DNA from: Planctomycetota bacterium
Lineage (GTDB): Bacteria; Planctomycetota; UBA1135; UBA2386
NCBI GenBank assembly: GCA_028281765.1
Contig: JANQJF010000036.1
Coordinates: 24,814-88,813 of the forward strand
Length of the DNA stretch: 64,000 nucleotides
Direction of reading: 5' to 3'
The notes below the pieces were generated by a model. That model saw only the letters and a program-made list of their open reading frames with translations. It was not told the DNA's origin and made no database searches. Both the position numbers and the translations under genes were made by a program. Positions 26,559-35,069 of this stretch are shown piece after piece; position 1 is the stretch's first letter; each line of letters opens with the position of its first letter.

Positions 26559-27116
26559 CTACTTCTCGAGCACCTGCTTCAGCTTGCGGAAGAGCCCCTC
26601 GTTCGCGGGGATGAAGAACTTCATCAGCTGGTCGTAGGCCTTCGACTTGCGGTAGCCGACGCCGTACGACTCGATGCGGGTCGACTTCTCGCCGAGCGGC
26701 GTGAACACGATCACGTTCATGAGGTTGTCTGCATCCTGCTTCATGACCTCCGGCCAGTTGGCGGCGAGTTCGGCGCGCAGGGTGAGAAGGCGCTTCGGCA
26801 CGAAGTTGACGATGTGCAGCGTGTTCGTGCCGTCGTCGCCGATCTTGGCGTTCTCGCCGTAGTGCGTGCGGATCGTGCCCCCCGGCCGCAGATCGATCTT
26901 CGCGACCGGAGATGCCCACGCCGTCCAGCCGGCTTCCGTGACGTAGGCGTTCCACACGTCGTCGACCGAGGCTGCGACACGCACGTCTTGCAGGAGGACG
27001 CGTGCGCCGCCCTCGGTGTCGATGACCTTGCTCTCGATGTCGGGCTGGTCGGGATCCTGCGGGAACGGGACGAGCAGTCCTGCCGCGGCGAGCAGCGGGA
27101 GGGCGATGAGCTTCAT
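26559..27116 (-). CDS. Secreted SRPBCC (START-like/AHSA1-type) protein
   Basis: 185 residues with an N-terminal signal (MKLIALPLLAAAGLLVP). The body follows the SRPBCC hydrophobic-pocket fold: VRVAASVDDVWNAYVTEAGW, RPGGTIRTHYG, and the closing long helix YDQLMKFFIPANEGLFRKL. AHSA1-like versions are usually cytoplasmic, so export is a little unusual. Ligand unknown. It is convergent with the 11-heme cytochrome, only 8 nt from its stop. Confidence 0.8.
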   Translation of the reverse strand: MKLIALPLLAAAGLLVPFPQDPDQPDIESKVIDTEGGARVLLQDVRVAASVDDVWNAYVTEAGWTAWASPVAKIDLRPGGTIRTHYGENAKIGDDGTNTLHIVNFVPKRLLTLRAELAANWPEVMKQDADNLMNVIVFTPLGEKSTRIESYGVGYRKSKAYDQLMKFFIPANEGLFRKLKQVLEK

Positions 27117-27164
27117 GCGCCCATCATCGGGTCTCGTGCGGCGTCGTCGCGAACGTTCTCCGGT

Positions 27165-28328
27165 CTAGAACGCGCCGCCGCTGTCGAGCACGAGGCCTGC
27201 GGCGTTCGCGAGCTCGATCGTGCCGTCGTTCGTGAGCGCTTGGAACGCGAGTGACAGCCCGATGATGCCCGGGTCCGCCGGACGCGCCACGCTCACCGTG
27301 GTCTGGCCACCGGCGTCGAGCACGCCGGATACGAGGGCGCTGATCGACGGTCCGTCGAGCCACAACGTCCCGAAGAACACCGTGTCGAGCGGCAGGGATG
27401 GGAGTCCGACGAGGATGCCGTACGCGGCACCGGCCGAGCCCTCGGCGGTGATGTCGACCGTCGTGGCGGTGCCGATGACGCGCGTGATCGGCATGTGGCG
27501 CGTGGTGATCGAAGTCCAGCCCGTCGGCGCCGCGGTAACCGTGACGTCGGGATCGATCGTCAGCGTCGCGTTGCCGCTGCCGCGCAGCGCCTGGCCGGCG
27601 AGGCCGATGTAGACGCCTTGTTCGAAGACGTCGCTCGCGTCGCCGCGAATCACGACCGACGAGTTGTGGGCGAACACTCCGTCGTAGGCGAAGCCATGAG
27701 CCGAACCACCACGGGCCGAACAGTGGTTGAGTTCGACGTCCGATTCCGCGATGGCGATCGCCGACGTGCCCGTGCCGAGGAAGTAGCCTTCGAACGTCGA
27801 GTCACTGATAGTGACGCTGCTGTTCAGGATGTCGATACCCGGACTTGCGAAGGAGTCGTTGATGACGATGGATGCGCAGTCCCGGATGAACATCGCGCCG
27901 ACGGCCGTGTTGGATGGCAGGTTGGCGCCGTCGACGACAACCACGCCCTGGCAGTCCGAGATGTCCAGTCCGCCGCCGGGGAAGAAGGTCGAGTGTGGTC
28001 CGATCTTCAGGCCGGAGACGCTGCACGTCGTGCCCGGTGCGGTGTTGCGGATCAGCAGGTGGTCGCCAGTCTGGTCGACGATGGCGCCGTCGCTGAACAC
28101 GAGGCGGATCCCTTTCGTCAGCACGCCCGGTGTGTAGTTTCCCGGCAGCACCTGGACGCTGTCGCCGTTCTGCACGACGCCGAACGCGTCCGGCAGGTCG
28201 GTGTAGTGCGAGCCGGGGCCGCCGGCGGCGTCGACGATCCAGGTGGATTGTGCGTGGACCGGAGCGGTGACGAGGGCGAGCGAGAGAGTTCCGAGTGCGG
28301 AAACGAAGTGGTGAGTGAGCGTCCCCAT
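27165..28328 (-). CDS. Secreted beta-helix protein with conserved planctomycete C-terminal tail
   Basis: 387 residues, signal peptide ending VHAQS. The mature region has short repeated beta units (for example GLKIGPHSTFFPGGGLDIS, IVINDSFASPGIDIL, VTISDSTFEGYFLG) typical of a right-handed parallel beta-helix of the kind seen in pectate-lyase-like proteins. The last about 75 residues, beginning LPLDTVFFGTLWLDGP and continuing through LSLAFQA, match the tails of the secreted proteins at 33832-34320 and 45817-46803. That tail may be a sorting or assembly module. No catalytic residues were identified. Its transcription unit is separate, 48 nt downstream of the SRPBCC start. Confidence 0.75.
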   Translation of the reverse strand: MGTLTHHFVSALGTLSLALVTAPVHAQSTWIVDAAGGPGSHYTDLPDAFGVVQNGDSVQVLPGNYTPGVLTKGIRLVFSDGAIVDQTGDHLLIRNTAPGTTCSVSGLKIGPHSTFFPGGGLDISDCQGVVVVDGANLPSNTAVGAMFIRDCASIVINDSFASPGIDILNSSVTISDSTFEGYFLGTGTSAIAIAESDVELNHCSARGGSAHGFAYDGVFAHNSSVVIRGDASDVFEQGVYIGLAGQALRGSGNATLTIDPDVTVTAAPTGWTSITTRHMPITRVIGTATTVDITAEGSAGAAYGILVGLPSLPLDTVFFGTLWLDGPSISALVSGVLDAGGQTTVSVARPADPGIIGLSLAFQALTNDGTIELANAAGLVLDSGGAF

Positions 28329-28427
28329 GACCGGGACACGATAGCGGGTCGGTGGCCGGCGCGGGCTCGAACTCGGGGGGAGCGGGGAAGATTGCCTCGC
28401 GCTCGGGGCGGGTCACGGGTCACCACC

Positions 28428-28457
28428 GCGCAGGCGCATGCGCAGGCGCACGCGCAG
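28428..28457. repeat. Short 12-nt tandem repeat
   Basis: Two and a half copies of GCGCAGGCGCAT/C in the 147-nt gap between two minus-strand genes. Too short and too few copies for a functional claim; may be a recent slippage product. Confidence 0.6.
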
Positions 28458-28475
28458 CACGGGTTGGTTGGGGGG

Positions 28476-29912
28476 CTACGGCTGCGAGGGGACGACGAAG
28501 CCCTTCCGGTACTTGCGCGTCTTGAGTTCGTTCGCGCGTTTGGCGTGGTCGCCGACGAAGAGTTCGTTGTCCGGTTCGAACGTGAGCCTCGGACCCGCCG
28601 TGTAGTTCGTCGTCTTCGCGTCGATCCCGTTCTCGACGAGGTGGTCGCGGAAGCGGCGGAAGGACTCGTTCGCGGCTTCCTCGCCTTCGAACGGAGTGTC
28701 CGTCGCGTCGAGGGTGCGGTCTTCGCCCAGGAAGTGCGAGATGTTGCCGAGGTGGCACATCGCGGACGACTTGTGGCCGTCCTCGCATTCTGCATTGAGT
28801 GTCTCGTTCGAGCCGGCTTTGACCGCGTCGATGAAGTTCTGGAAGTGGTTGCCGCCTCCCTTGAACACCTTCACCTCCTTGCCGTCCTTGTCGTACGCGT
28901 GCACCTTCCCGTAGCTGGCGCTGACGAGGTAGCCGTCTTCACAGTGGAAGACGACGCCGATCTTAGCGCCCTCGTAGGGCTTGGTCGGCAGGCCACGCGT
29001 TTCGAACAAGATGCGCTTCGGCCCGTAGTCGAACAGGCAGATCTGCGTGTTCGCGGTGTTGCCGTCGTCGTCGTAGCCGAGACGTGCGCCGACGCTGGCG
29101 ACTCCGTTCGGCAGGCCGTCGAGGCCGAGTCCCCAGCGCGCGATGTCCATCTGGTGGACGCCCTGGTTGCCCATGTCGCCGTTGCCGGTGTTGTAGTCCC
29201 AGTGCCAGTCGTAGTGCAGCTTCTTGCGCGTCAGCGGGAGCTTCTCCGCCGGGCCGGTCCACAGTTCGTAGTCGCAGGTTTCGGGTGGCTGCTGGGGACC
29301 TTCGACCTTGCCGATCGATCCGCGTCGCTTGTAACAGAGGCCGATCGCGAGGTTGCACTCGCCGAGCCCGCCGCTGCGCAGCCACTCGAGGGCTTCGATC
29401 GTCGCCTTGTGGGTGCGCGCCTGCGTGCCGTGCTGCACGATCTTGTCGTAGCGTCGCGCCGCCTTCACGAGCGCGCGCCCTTCGTGGACGTTGTGGCTCA
29501 GCGGCTTCTCCACGTACACGTGCTTGCCTGCTTGGATCGCCCAGATCGCCATCAGCGAGTGCCAGTGGTTCGGGGACGCGATCGAGATGATGTCGATCGA
29601 GTCGTCCTCGAGCATCTTGCGGATGTCTTGGTAGTACTTCGCCTTCGGCGCGGCCTTCATCGCGCCACCGATCACGGCGCTGTCGGCGTCACAGATCGCG
29701 ACGACTTCCGTGTCCTTCGATTTGCGATACTCGTTGGTGTGGCCACGGCCACGGCCGCGCACGCCGACGACGCCGACGCGCAGGAGGTCGTTCGGTCCGA
29801 CCTTGCGTGGGGTCGCTGCGAACTCGGCGGACGGAACGAGAGGAACCGCGGCGGCTGCCGCCGTCGTGAGGAGCGAATCGGTGAGGAACTCGCGACGCGT
29901 GCGTTGGGCCAT
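28476..29912 (-). CDS. Tat-exported Gfo/Idh/MocA family oxidoreductase
   Basis: 478 residues. The N-terminus TRREFLTDSLLTTAAAAAV is a twin-arginine signal, so the folded enzyme with its nicotinamide cofactor is exported. The Rossmann domain shows VGVVGVRGRGRGH and AICDAD, and the catalytic lysine lies in the family motif EKPLSHN. The C-terminal substrate domain includes GNQGVHQMDIARWGLG with the conserved His and Asp. Such enzymes oxidise or isomerise sugars and are expanded in planctomycetes. It follows the FGE-like lipoprotein gene by 21 nt and may be in an operon with it and the NADH dehydrogenase. Confidence 0.92.
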   Translation of the reverse strand: MAQRTRREFLTDSLLTTAAAAAVPLVPSAEFAATPRKVGPNDLLRVGVVGVRGRGRGHTNEYRKSKDTEVVAICDADSAVIGGAMKAAPKAKYYQDIRKMLEDDSIDIISIASPNHWHSLMAIWAIQAGKHVYVEKPLSHNVHEGRALVKAARRYDKIVQHGTQARTHKATIEALEWLRSGGLGECNLAIGLCYKRRGSIGKVEGPQQPPETCDYELWTGPAEKLPLTRKKLHYDWHWDYNTGNGDMGNQGVHQMDIARWGLGLDGLPNGVASVGARLGYDDDGNTANTQICLFDYGPKRILFETRGLPTKPYEGAKIGVVFHCEDGYLVSASYGKVHAYDKDGKEVKVFKGGGNHFQNFIDAVKAGSNETLNAECEDGHKSSAMCHLGNISHFLGEDRTLDATDTPFEGEEAANESFRRFRDHLVENGIDAKTTNYTAGPRLTFEPDNELFVGDHAKRANELKTRKYRKGFVVPSQP

Positions 29913-29933
29913 GCCCGGGATTGTCGCGTGCGA

Positions 29934-30701
29934 TCAGTCCGCTGTCTCGTCCCCGGCGCGCAGAACCCGGAATCCGATATGCGGTCCATCGGGGACCCAC
30001 CACACTCCCGCTGGAATGTTGGGGTCGTCGAGGATCCAGAACTCGTCGAACTGTGCCCGGGCATCGGGCGTGACGTCGACTGGCTCGCCTTCCCAGGAAC
30101 CGCCGCGCAACGCGGCCCACTCGGGCGCCGCCGGGTCGAACGGTTCGCTCGTGTACTCCTGCAGGTTGCCGAGCATGTCGTAGAGGCCGTGCGCGTTCGG
30201 CTTCTTCTGCGCGACCTCGTGGCTCATCTCGTCGCTGTTCGCCGCGAACCAGGCGTAGTCGTCGAGGTCACCCGCAGGGGCGTCGCCGCACGCCTGGCGC
30301 CACTCGGCCTCGGTCGGCAGGCGATACGCATGTCCTGTGTTCTTCGACAGCCACTCGCAGTACTTCTGCGCCGAGTTCCACGCCATGCCGACGGCGGGTC
30401 GCTTGCCGACGCCCCAGTCGCGGTCGTAGGGGAACGTCTCGAGCGGCTTCGACGGTCGGGCCACGACATCGACTCCCGGTGGCGTCGACTCGCGTTCGCC
30501 GAAGTCGCAGTAGGCGAGGAACTCGTCCCAGGTGACCTCGGTCTTGCCGATCCAGAAGTTGCCCTCGGGGATCCAGACCATGTCGAAGGTCACGTCGCTG
30601 TGCTGGATTGACTCCGTGTAGTCGGCGCGCGCCTCGCGTTGGGGCGCAGCTTCGCACGCGGCGAGCCCGAGGAGCAACAGGAGCGAAGTGCGTCGGTGCA
30701 T
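29934..30701 (-). CDS. SUMF1/formylglycine-generating-enzyme-like lipoprotein, probably non-catalytic
   Basis: 255 residues from the ATG at 30701 (an open extension upstream lies antisense over the NADH dehydrogenase and is rejected). Lipoprotein signal LLLLLGLAAC. The FGE-sulfatase fold is visible: FDMVWIPEGNFWIGKTEVT, YRLPTEAEWRQAC, GLYDMLGNLQEY, ALRGGSW and a final GFRVLRA. The paired copper-binding cysteines of true formylglycine-generating enzymes, expected after the RGGS motif, are absent, so it is unlikely to activate the sulfatase at 7.1 kb. More likely a binding or scaffold protein of the envelope. Starts 11 nt after the NADH dehydrogenase stop. Confidence 0.85.
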   Translation of the reverse strand: MHRRTSLLLLLGLAACEAAPQREARADYTESIQHSDVTFDMVWIPEGNFWIGKTEVTWDEFLAYCDFGERESTPPGVDVVARPSKPLETFPYDRDWGVGKRPAVGMAWNSAQKYCEWLSKNTGHAYRLPTEAEWRQACGDAPAGDLDDYAWFAANSDEMSHEVAQKKPNAHGLYDMLGNLQEYTSEPFDPAAPEWAALRGGSWEGEPVDVTPDARAQFDEFWILDDPNIPAGVWWVPDGPHIGFRVLRAGDETAD

Positions 30702-30712
30702 CGCGCCGGACG

Positions 30713-31957
30713 CTACTGCCGACCCGACTCCGTGATCAAGCGTGCGCCCCGTTGGAACGTCAGGTAGGACCACGCCCACGACGCCGTGACGAATACGCGA
30801 TTGCGGAAGCCGACGAGGAAGAACACGTGGATCGTGAGCCACATGATCCAGGCGAAGAAGCCCGCCGTGCGGAGCCGGCCGATCTCCGCCACGGCAGCCG
30901 CGCGGCCGATTGTCGCGAGGGAGCCCTTGTCGCGGTAGCGGAACGGCACGTTCGGTCGACCCTCGATGCGATTGCGGATGCACCGGGCCGCATGCTTGCC
31001 GCCCTGGATCGCGGCGGGCGCGACGCCCGGAACGGGCTTGTCGTCGGTGGTCGCCGCCGCGAGGTCGCCGATCACGAACACGTCGTCATGACCTTCGATC
31101 GAGAGGTCGTCGCGCACGAGCACGCGGCCGGCTCGATCGAGGTCGGCGCCGAGGGAGCCGCCCAGTTCGGACGCCTGCACGCCCGCCGTCCAGATCACGG
31201 TCCGCGCCGCGACGCGGTCTTCCCCGATCATCACCCCTGTGTCGTCGATGCCGCTGACGTAGGTGTTCGTCCGGACCTCGACGCCCAGGCCTTCGAGCTG
31301 TTTCTGCGCCTTCTCCGACAGCTCGGGCGGATACGTCGCGAGCACGCGGTCGCCACCCTCGAGCAGCAGCACGCGCGCGCTCGTCGGGTCGATGTTCGCG
31401 AAGTCCTTCGCGAGCGTGTGCCGCGCGATCTCGCTGAATGCACCCGCCATCTCGACTCCGGTCGGACCCGCGCCGACGACGACGAACGTGAGCCACTGTT
31501 CCGCGCTGCTCGGGTCGCGCTCGGCGTGCTCGAACGCGAGCAGCGCGCGTCGCCGGATGTCTAGCGCGTCCTCGATTGTCTTGAGCGACGGCGCGTCGCG
31601 CTCCCACTGCTCGTTGCCGAAGTACGACGTCCGCGCGCCGGTCGCGACGACGAGGTAGTCGTAGTCGAGCGTGCGCGTGCCGAGCTCAACCTGCTTCTTG
31701 TCGGGATCGATGCGGCGCGCTTCGTCCATCAAGACGCGCACGTTGTCCTGGCCGCGGAAGACCGCGCGGATCGGATACGCGATGTCGGACGGGTTGAGCG
31801 CCGCGCTCGCGACCTGGTAGAGCAACGGCTGGAACAGGTGATGGTTGCGCCGGTCGACGAGCGTGATGCGCACGGCCGCGCGACGCAGGGACTTCGCGGC
31901 GTAGATGCCGCCGAAACCACCACCGAGGATGACCACGTGAGGGAGGGGGTCGACCAT
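30713..31957 (-). CDS. ndh: Type II NADH dehydrogenase (NDH-2)
   Basis: 414 residues, no signal peptide. Two Rossmann motifs, one for FAD (HVVILGGGFGGIYAAKSL) and one for NADH (FVVVGAGPTGVEMAGAF), plus the NDH-2 signatures HHLFQPLLYQVA, YLVVATGARTSYFG and VFVIGDLAAA with the PGVAPAAIQGG region that meets quinone. The C-terminal amphipathic stretch (WIMWLTIHVFFLVGFRNR) is the membrane anchor. It oxidises NADH and reduces the quinone pool without pumping protons. First gene of a probable operon with the FGE-like lipoprotein and MocA enzyme. Confidence 0.93.
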   Translation of the reverse strand: MVDPLPHVVILGGGFGGIYAAKSLRRAAVRITLVDRRNHHLFQPLLYQVASAALNPSDIAYPIRAVFRGQDNVRVLMDEARRIDPDKKQVELGTRTLDYDYLVVATGARTSYFGNEQWERDAPSLKTIEDALDIRRRALLAFEHAERDPSSAEQWLTFVVVGAGPTGVEMAGAFSEIARHTLAKDFANIDPTSARVLLLEGGDRVLATYPPELSEKAQKQLEGLGVEVRTNTYVSGIDDTGVMIGEDRVAARTVIWTAGVQASELGGSLGADLDRAGRVLVRDDLSIEGHDDVFVIGDLAAATTDDKPVPGVAPAAIQGGKHAARCIRNRIEGRPNVPFRYRDKGSLATIGRAAAVAEIGRLRTAGFFAWIMWLTIHVFFLVGFRNRVFVTASWAWSYLTFQRGARLITESGRQ

Positions 31958-32007
31958 GTTTCGGGTCCCGGACGCGAGACCTGCCCTTTAGTGTTGCCGT
32001 CCCACCG

Positions 32008-33825
32008 ATGAAAACCACGATCTTCGCCCTCCTGTCGTCGTTCTTTCTGTGCACCGCTCCTGCGGCCCAGCGCGCCAAACTCCAGATCCCCGAAGTCTCC
32101 CGCGACAAGGTGATCTGCTTCGCGCTCTACACCGTGCACGCGAACGTTCTCAAGCTCACCGCGCAGCTCTATCCGCTCCAAGACGGCGAGTCGCGCGACG
32201 TCCATCTCGAGTTCGAGAACGGCGACGACTGGCGCCGCGCCGCGACCGTGCCGGTCATCGAGCACGGCTGGACCGCGCCGTTCCGCGTCGAGAAGTGGGA
32301 CGACTCGAAGGTCGTGCGCTACCGCGTCCGTCACGGCGAGAAGGCCGAGTTCATCGGGACGGTGCGCGCGAACCCGAAGGGGAAAGACGAGATCGTCATC
32401 GCGGGATTCACCGGCAACTCGATCCATCCCGGTCACGGTGGCGACATCTCGAAACAGGATCTCTGCGGCAACGTCGAACGCATCGACGCGGACCTGTTGT
32501 TCTTCTCCGGTGACCAGGTCTACGACCACAACCGTCACCTCGCGGCCTGGCTGAAGTTCGGGCGCGACTTCGGTTCGGTCATCAAGGACCGTCCCACGAT
32601 CACGATCCCGGACGACCACGACGTCGGGCAGGCCAACCTCTGGGGTCACGGCGGGCGCAAGTCGAACACGGGCGCCGGCCACGACGGCGGGTACTTCAAG
32701 CCCGTGCGCTACGTGAAGATGGTCGAGCGCGCGCAGACGAGTCACCTGCCCGATCCGTTCGACCCGACGCCGATCGATCGCGGCATCGGCGTCTACTACA
32801 CGAACCTGACGTGGGGTGGCGTCAGCTTCGCGATCCTCGAGGATCGCAAGTTCAAGACGGGGCCGAGCGAGATCATCCCGAAGCAAGGGCCGCGTCCGGA
32901 CCACATCCGCAACCCGAACTACGACCCGAAGAGCGTCGACGTGCCGGAAGCACGGCTACTCGGCGAGCGGCAGCTGAAGTTCCTCGACGCGTGGGCGCGG
33001 GACTGGACCGACGCGAAGATGAAGGTCGCCCTGTCGCAGACGATCTTCTGCGGCGGTGCGCACATCCACGGCAAGATCGGCGGGCGACTGCACGCCGACC
33101 TCGACAGCAACGGCTGGCCGCAGACCGGACGCAACAAGGCGATCGACGCGCTGCGCAAAGCGTTCGCGTTCCACTTCGCCGGCGACCAGCACCTCGCGAC
33201 GATCTTCCATCACGGCATCGACGACTGGAACGACTCGATCTGGTCGTTTTGCGTGCCGTCGATCGCGAACCTCTATCTCCGTTGGTGGAAGCCGGAGCAG
33301 CCGGGCAAGAACCGGCAGCCCGGTCAGGACGAGATCCTTGGTGAGCACCTCGACGGCTTCCACAACAAGCTGACCGCGTGGGCCGTCGCGAACCCCGAGC
33401 CCGGCCGCGCGGGTGGCGACAGGCTCACGACGCGCGCGGCGGGGTTTGGCGTCGTCCGGCTCGACACGAAGGCGCGGACGATCACGATGGAGTGTTGGCC
33501 GCGCAACGTCGACGTGTCGGCGCCGGGCGCGAAGCCGTACCCCGGCTGGCCGAAGACGATCCAGCAAACCGACAACTACGCGCGTAAGGCGGTGGCGCAC
33601 CTGCCGACGTTCGTGTTGGAGGGGGCGACCGACCAGGTGTTCGAGGTCGTCGACGAAGCGACCGACGAACTGGTCTACGCGCTACGCGTGCCGGGCCCGC
33701 GCTTCCGGCCGAAGGTGTTCCGCGCGGACGGCAAGTTCACGGTGTTCGTCGGGGAGGGCGATTCGCGCAGAAAGTTCGCGGGTGTCGCGCCTGCTGAAGA
33801 GGGGCGCATCGCGGTGCGGTTCTGA
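32008..33825 (+). CDS. PhoD-like alkaline phosphatase / metallophosphatase
   Basis: 605 residues with a signal peptide (ALLSSFFLCTAPAAQ). The metal site of the PhoD family can be read in SGDQVYDHNRH (Asp169) and IPDDHDVGQANLWG (Asp202, Asp203, His204, Asp205), with the later HFAGDQHLATIFHHG supplying His ligands. An N-terminal beta domain (residues about 30-125) precedes it. PhoD-like enzymes hydrolyse phosphodiesters such as phospholipids or teichoic acids in the periplasm with Fe and Ca. Divergent from ndh with 50 nt between, and convergent with the next small secreted protein. Confidence 0.85.
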   Translation: MKTTIFALLSSFFLCTAPAAQRAKLQIPEVSRDKVICFALYTVHANVLKLTAQLYPLQDGESRDVHLEFENGDDWRRAATVPVIEHGWTAPFRVEKWDDSKVVRYRVRHGEKAEFIGTVRANPKGKDEIVIAGFTGNSIHPGHGGDISKQDLCGNVERIDADLLFFSGDQVYDHNRHLAAWLKFGRDFGSVIKDRPTITIPDDHDVGQANLWGHGGRKSNTGAGHDGGYFKPVRYVKMVERAQTSHLPDPFDPTPIDRGIGVYYTNLTWGGVSFAILEDRKFKTGPSEIIPKQGPRPDHIRNPNYDPKSVDVPEARLLGERQLKFLDAWARDWTDAKMKVALSQTIFCGGAHIHGKIGGRLHADLDSNGWPQTGRNKAIDALRKAFAFHFAGDQHLATIFHHGIDDWNDSIWSFCVPSIANLYLRWWKPEQPGKNRQPGQDEILGEHLDGFHNKLTAWAVANPEPGRAGGDRLTTRAAGFGVVRLDTKARTITMECWPRNVDVSAPGAKPYPGWPKTIQQTDNYARKAVAHLPTFVLEGATDQVFEVVDEATDELVYALRVPGPRFRPKVFRADGKFTVFVGEGDSRRKFAGVAPAEEGRIAVRF

Positions 33826-33831
33826 CGGAGA

Positions 33832-34320
33832 CTACGAGAACGTCGCGCTCAACCCGTTCGACGTCTGGAAGTCGTTCGTGAACCCGATCGTCGTGAAGTA
33901 GACGTTCACGCCTTGGAAGTAGAGCGTGAGGCCGATGGCGGACGCCGGAACCGGAAACTCCACGAGCGTCTGTGCCGGGGTCGACTGAAAGTCCGAGAAC
34001 GGGACGACGGCCACTTCACAGCCCGGCACGAGGAAGCCTGGGATCGGGAGACCTGGCGTGATCGGCTGCGCGCCGATCAGGATGACGTTGGTGACGAGGA
34101 ACGTGTTGCAGCAGACCAGCGACGAGGTGTGCGTCAACGTCATCGTGCAGGTCGTCGCGTCGTACGCGCCGGACAGGAACGAGTCCTGACCGAAGAATGC
34201 GCAGGTCGCTCCGTATGGGGAGAACGTGGCCGAGTTCGGGCCGGGGCATTGCGCCGATGCCGTGTTCGGAGTGAAGGTCGCGGCAAGCGTCAGACTCGCG
34301 GACAGCAGGAGGTGTCGCAT
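33832..34320 (-). CDS. Small secreted protein with conserved C-terminal tail
   Basis: 162 residues from the ATG at 34320; the upstream open extension is Arg rich and lies over the Lrp gene, so it is rejected. Signal peptide LLLSASLTLAATFTPNTASA. Six cysteines (mature protein starts QCPGPN) suggest disulfides. From LVTNVILIGAQPITPG to the end the sequence matches the tail module of the beta-helix protein at 27.2 kb and the protein at 45.8 kb, including the SAIGLTLYFQGV motif. This gene is little more than the module itself. Function unknown. Confidence 0.72.
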   Translation of the reverse strand: MRHLLLSASLTLAATFTPNTASAQCPGPNSATFSPYGATCAFFGQDSFLSGAYDATTCTMTLTHTSSLVCCNTFLVTNVILIGAQPITPGLPIPGFLVPGCEVAVVPFSDFQSTPAQTLVEFPVPASAIGLTLYFQGVNVYFTTIGFTNDFQTSNGLSATFS

Positions 34321-34367
34321 CGTTTCGGGCTCCGGGAAAGGCAGGGTAGAACCAGGCCGAGGATACC

Positions 34368-34859
34368 TCAGGCCGAGCCGGTCGTGGGGGAGTCGGCGTA
34401 ACTCGGCAGCGACGGGCGTGCCCGGTGCTCGAAGATGAGCGACGTCTCGACGTTCGCGACCTCGGGCCGCGATGTCATGTAGTCGACCGCGATCTCGCGC
34501 AGCTGGTCGGCGTCGCGGACGGCGACGTGGCACATGAAGTCGGTCTGGCCGGCGAGGTAGTAGACGGCGATGATCGCCGGGTTCGCGAGCAGGTATTCCT
34601 GGAACGCGTGCACGATCCCGGCGGAGTGATGGTCGAGCCGCACGGCGATCATCGCCTGCATCCCGATGTTGAGGCTGCGGGGGGCGACGCGGGCGTGGAA
34701 GCCCTCGAGCACGCCCTCGTCGCGGAGTCGTTTGACCCGTTCGAGGCAGGTCGAGGGGGCGACGTGGACGCGGGCCGCGAGCTCCTTGTTCGAGAGGCGC
34801 GCGTCGGCCTGCAGCTCGGAGATGATCGCGTGGTCGGTACGGTCGAGTGGTCGAGTCAT
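34368..34859 (-). CDS. Lrp/AsnC family transcriptional regulator
   Basis: 163 residues. Helix-turn-helix at about 10-55 (LDRTDHAIISELQADARLS, then LAARVHVAPSTCLERVKRL) and a C-terminal RAM effector-binding domain (IAVYYLAGQTDFMCHVAVRD), the standard Lrp architecture that senses amino acids as an octamer. It is divergent from a ThrE-type amino-acid exporter, with an AT-centred inverted repeat right before its start. The obvious model is amino-acid-induced expression of the exporter, as for Lrp-BrnFE systems. Confidence 0.93.
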   Translation of the reverse strand: MTRPLDRTDHAIISELQADARLSNKELAARVHVAPSTCLERVKRLRDEGVLEGFHARVAPRSLNIGMQAMIAVRLDHHSAGIVHAFQEYLLANPAIIAVYYLAGQTDFMCHVAVRDADQLREIAVDYMTSRPEVANVETSLIFEHRARPSLPSYADSPTTGSA

Positions 34860-34863
34860 GTCA

Positions 34864-34882
34864 GATCGAAGATTATTCGATC
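34864..34882. promoter_or_regulatory. Probable Lrp operator
   Basis: Perfect inverted repeat GATCGAA-GATTA-TTCGATC, 4 nt from the Lrp start codon, with the AT-rich centre typical of Lrp/AsnC sites. A second palindrome GAAGATCTTC lies at 34898-34907 in the same 210-nt divergent region, which suggests several bound dimers. Confidence 0.6.
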
Positions 34883-35069
34883 AACAGACGATACAGCGAA
34901 GATCTTCCGTTTGAAGGTCCATGGATCGACATGGCACATGAAAGTTCGGCTTGTGTCGATCCAGACGAACAATATGCGGTCAGTGGGCGCCTGGGCCGGA
35001 TGAATCCGCAGTCAATTCGGGAGGCATCGATGCGATCCGTCCGATGATGTCCGGACAGCGAATCCAGCC

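Noticed and set aside
28428..28457. Possible CRISPR or regulatory array
   Set aside because: Only two and a half 12-nt copies with no spacers; no cas genes in the window.
27495..30611. Long plus-strand frame over the beta-helix and MocA genes (about 1040 codons)
   Set aside because: Antisense to three genes with recognisable motifs; composition is dominated by Arg, Val and Asp without domain features.
7095..30701. Pairing of the sulfatase with the SUMF1-like protein as a dedicated activation system
   Set aside because: The SUMF1-like protein lacks the catalytic cysteines and is 22 kb away and extracytoplasmic.
29934..30983. Extended start for the FGE-like lipoprotein
   Set aside because: Residues before the ATG at 30701 overlap ndh on the same strand and hide the lipoprotein signal.
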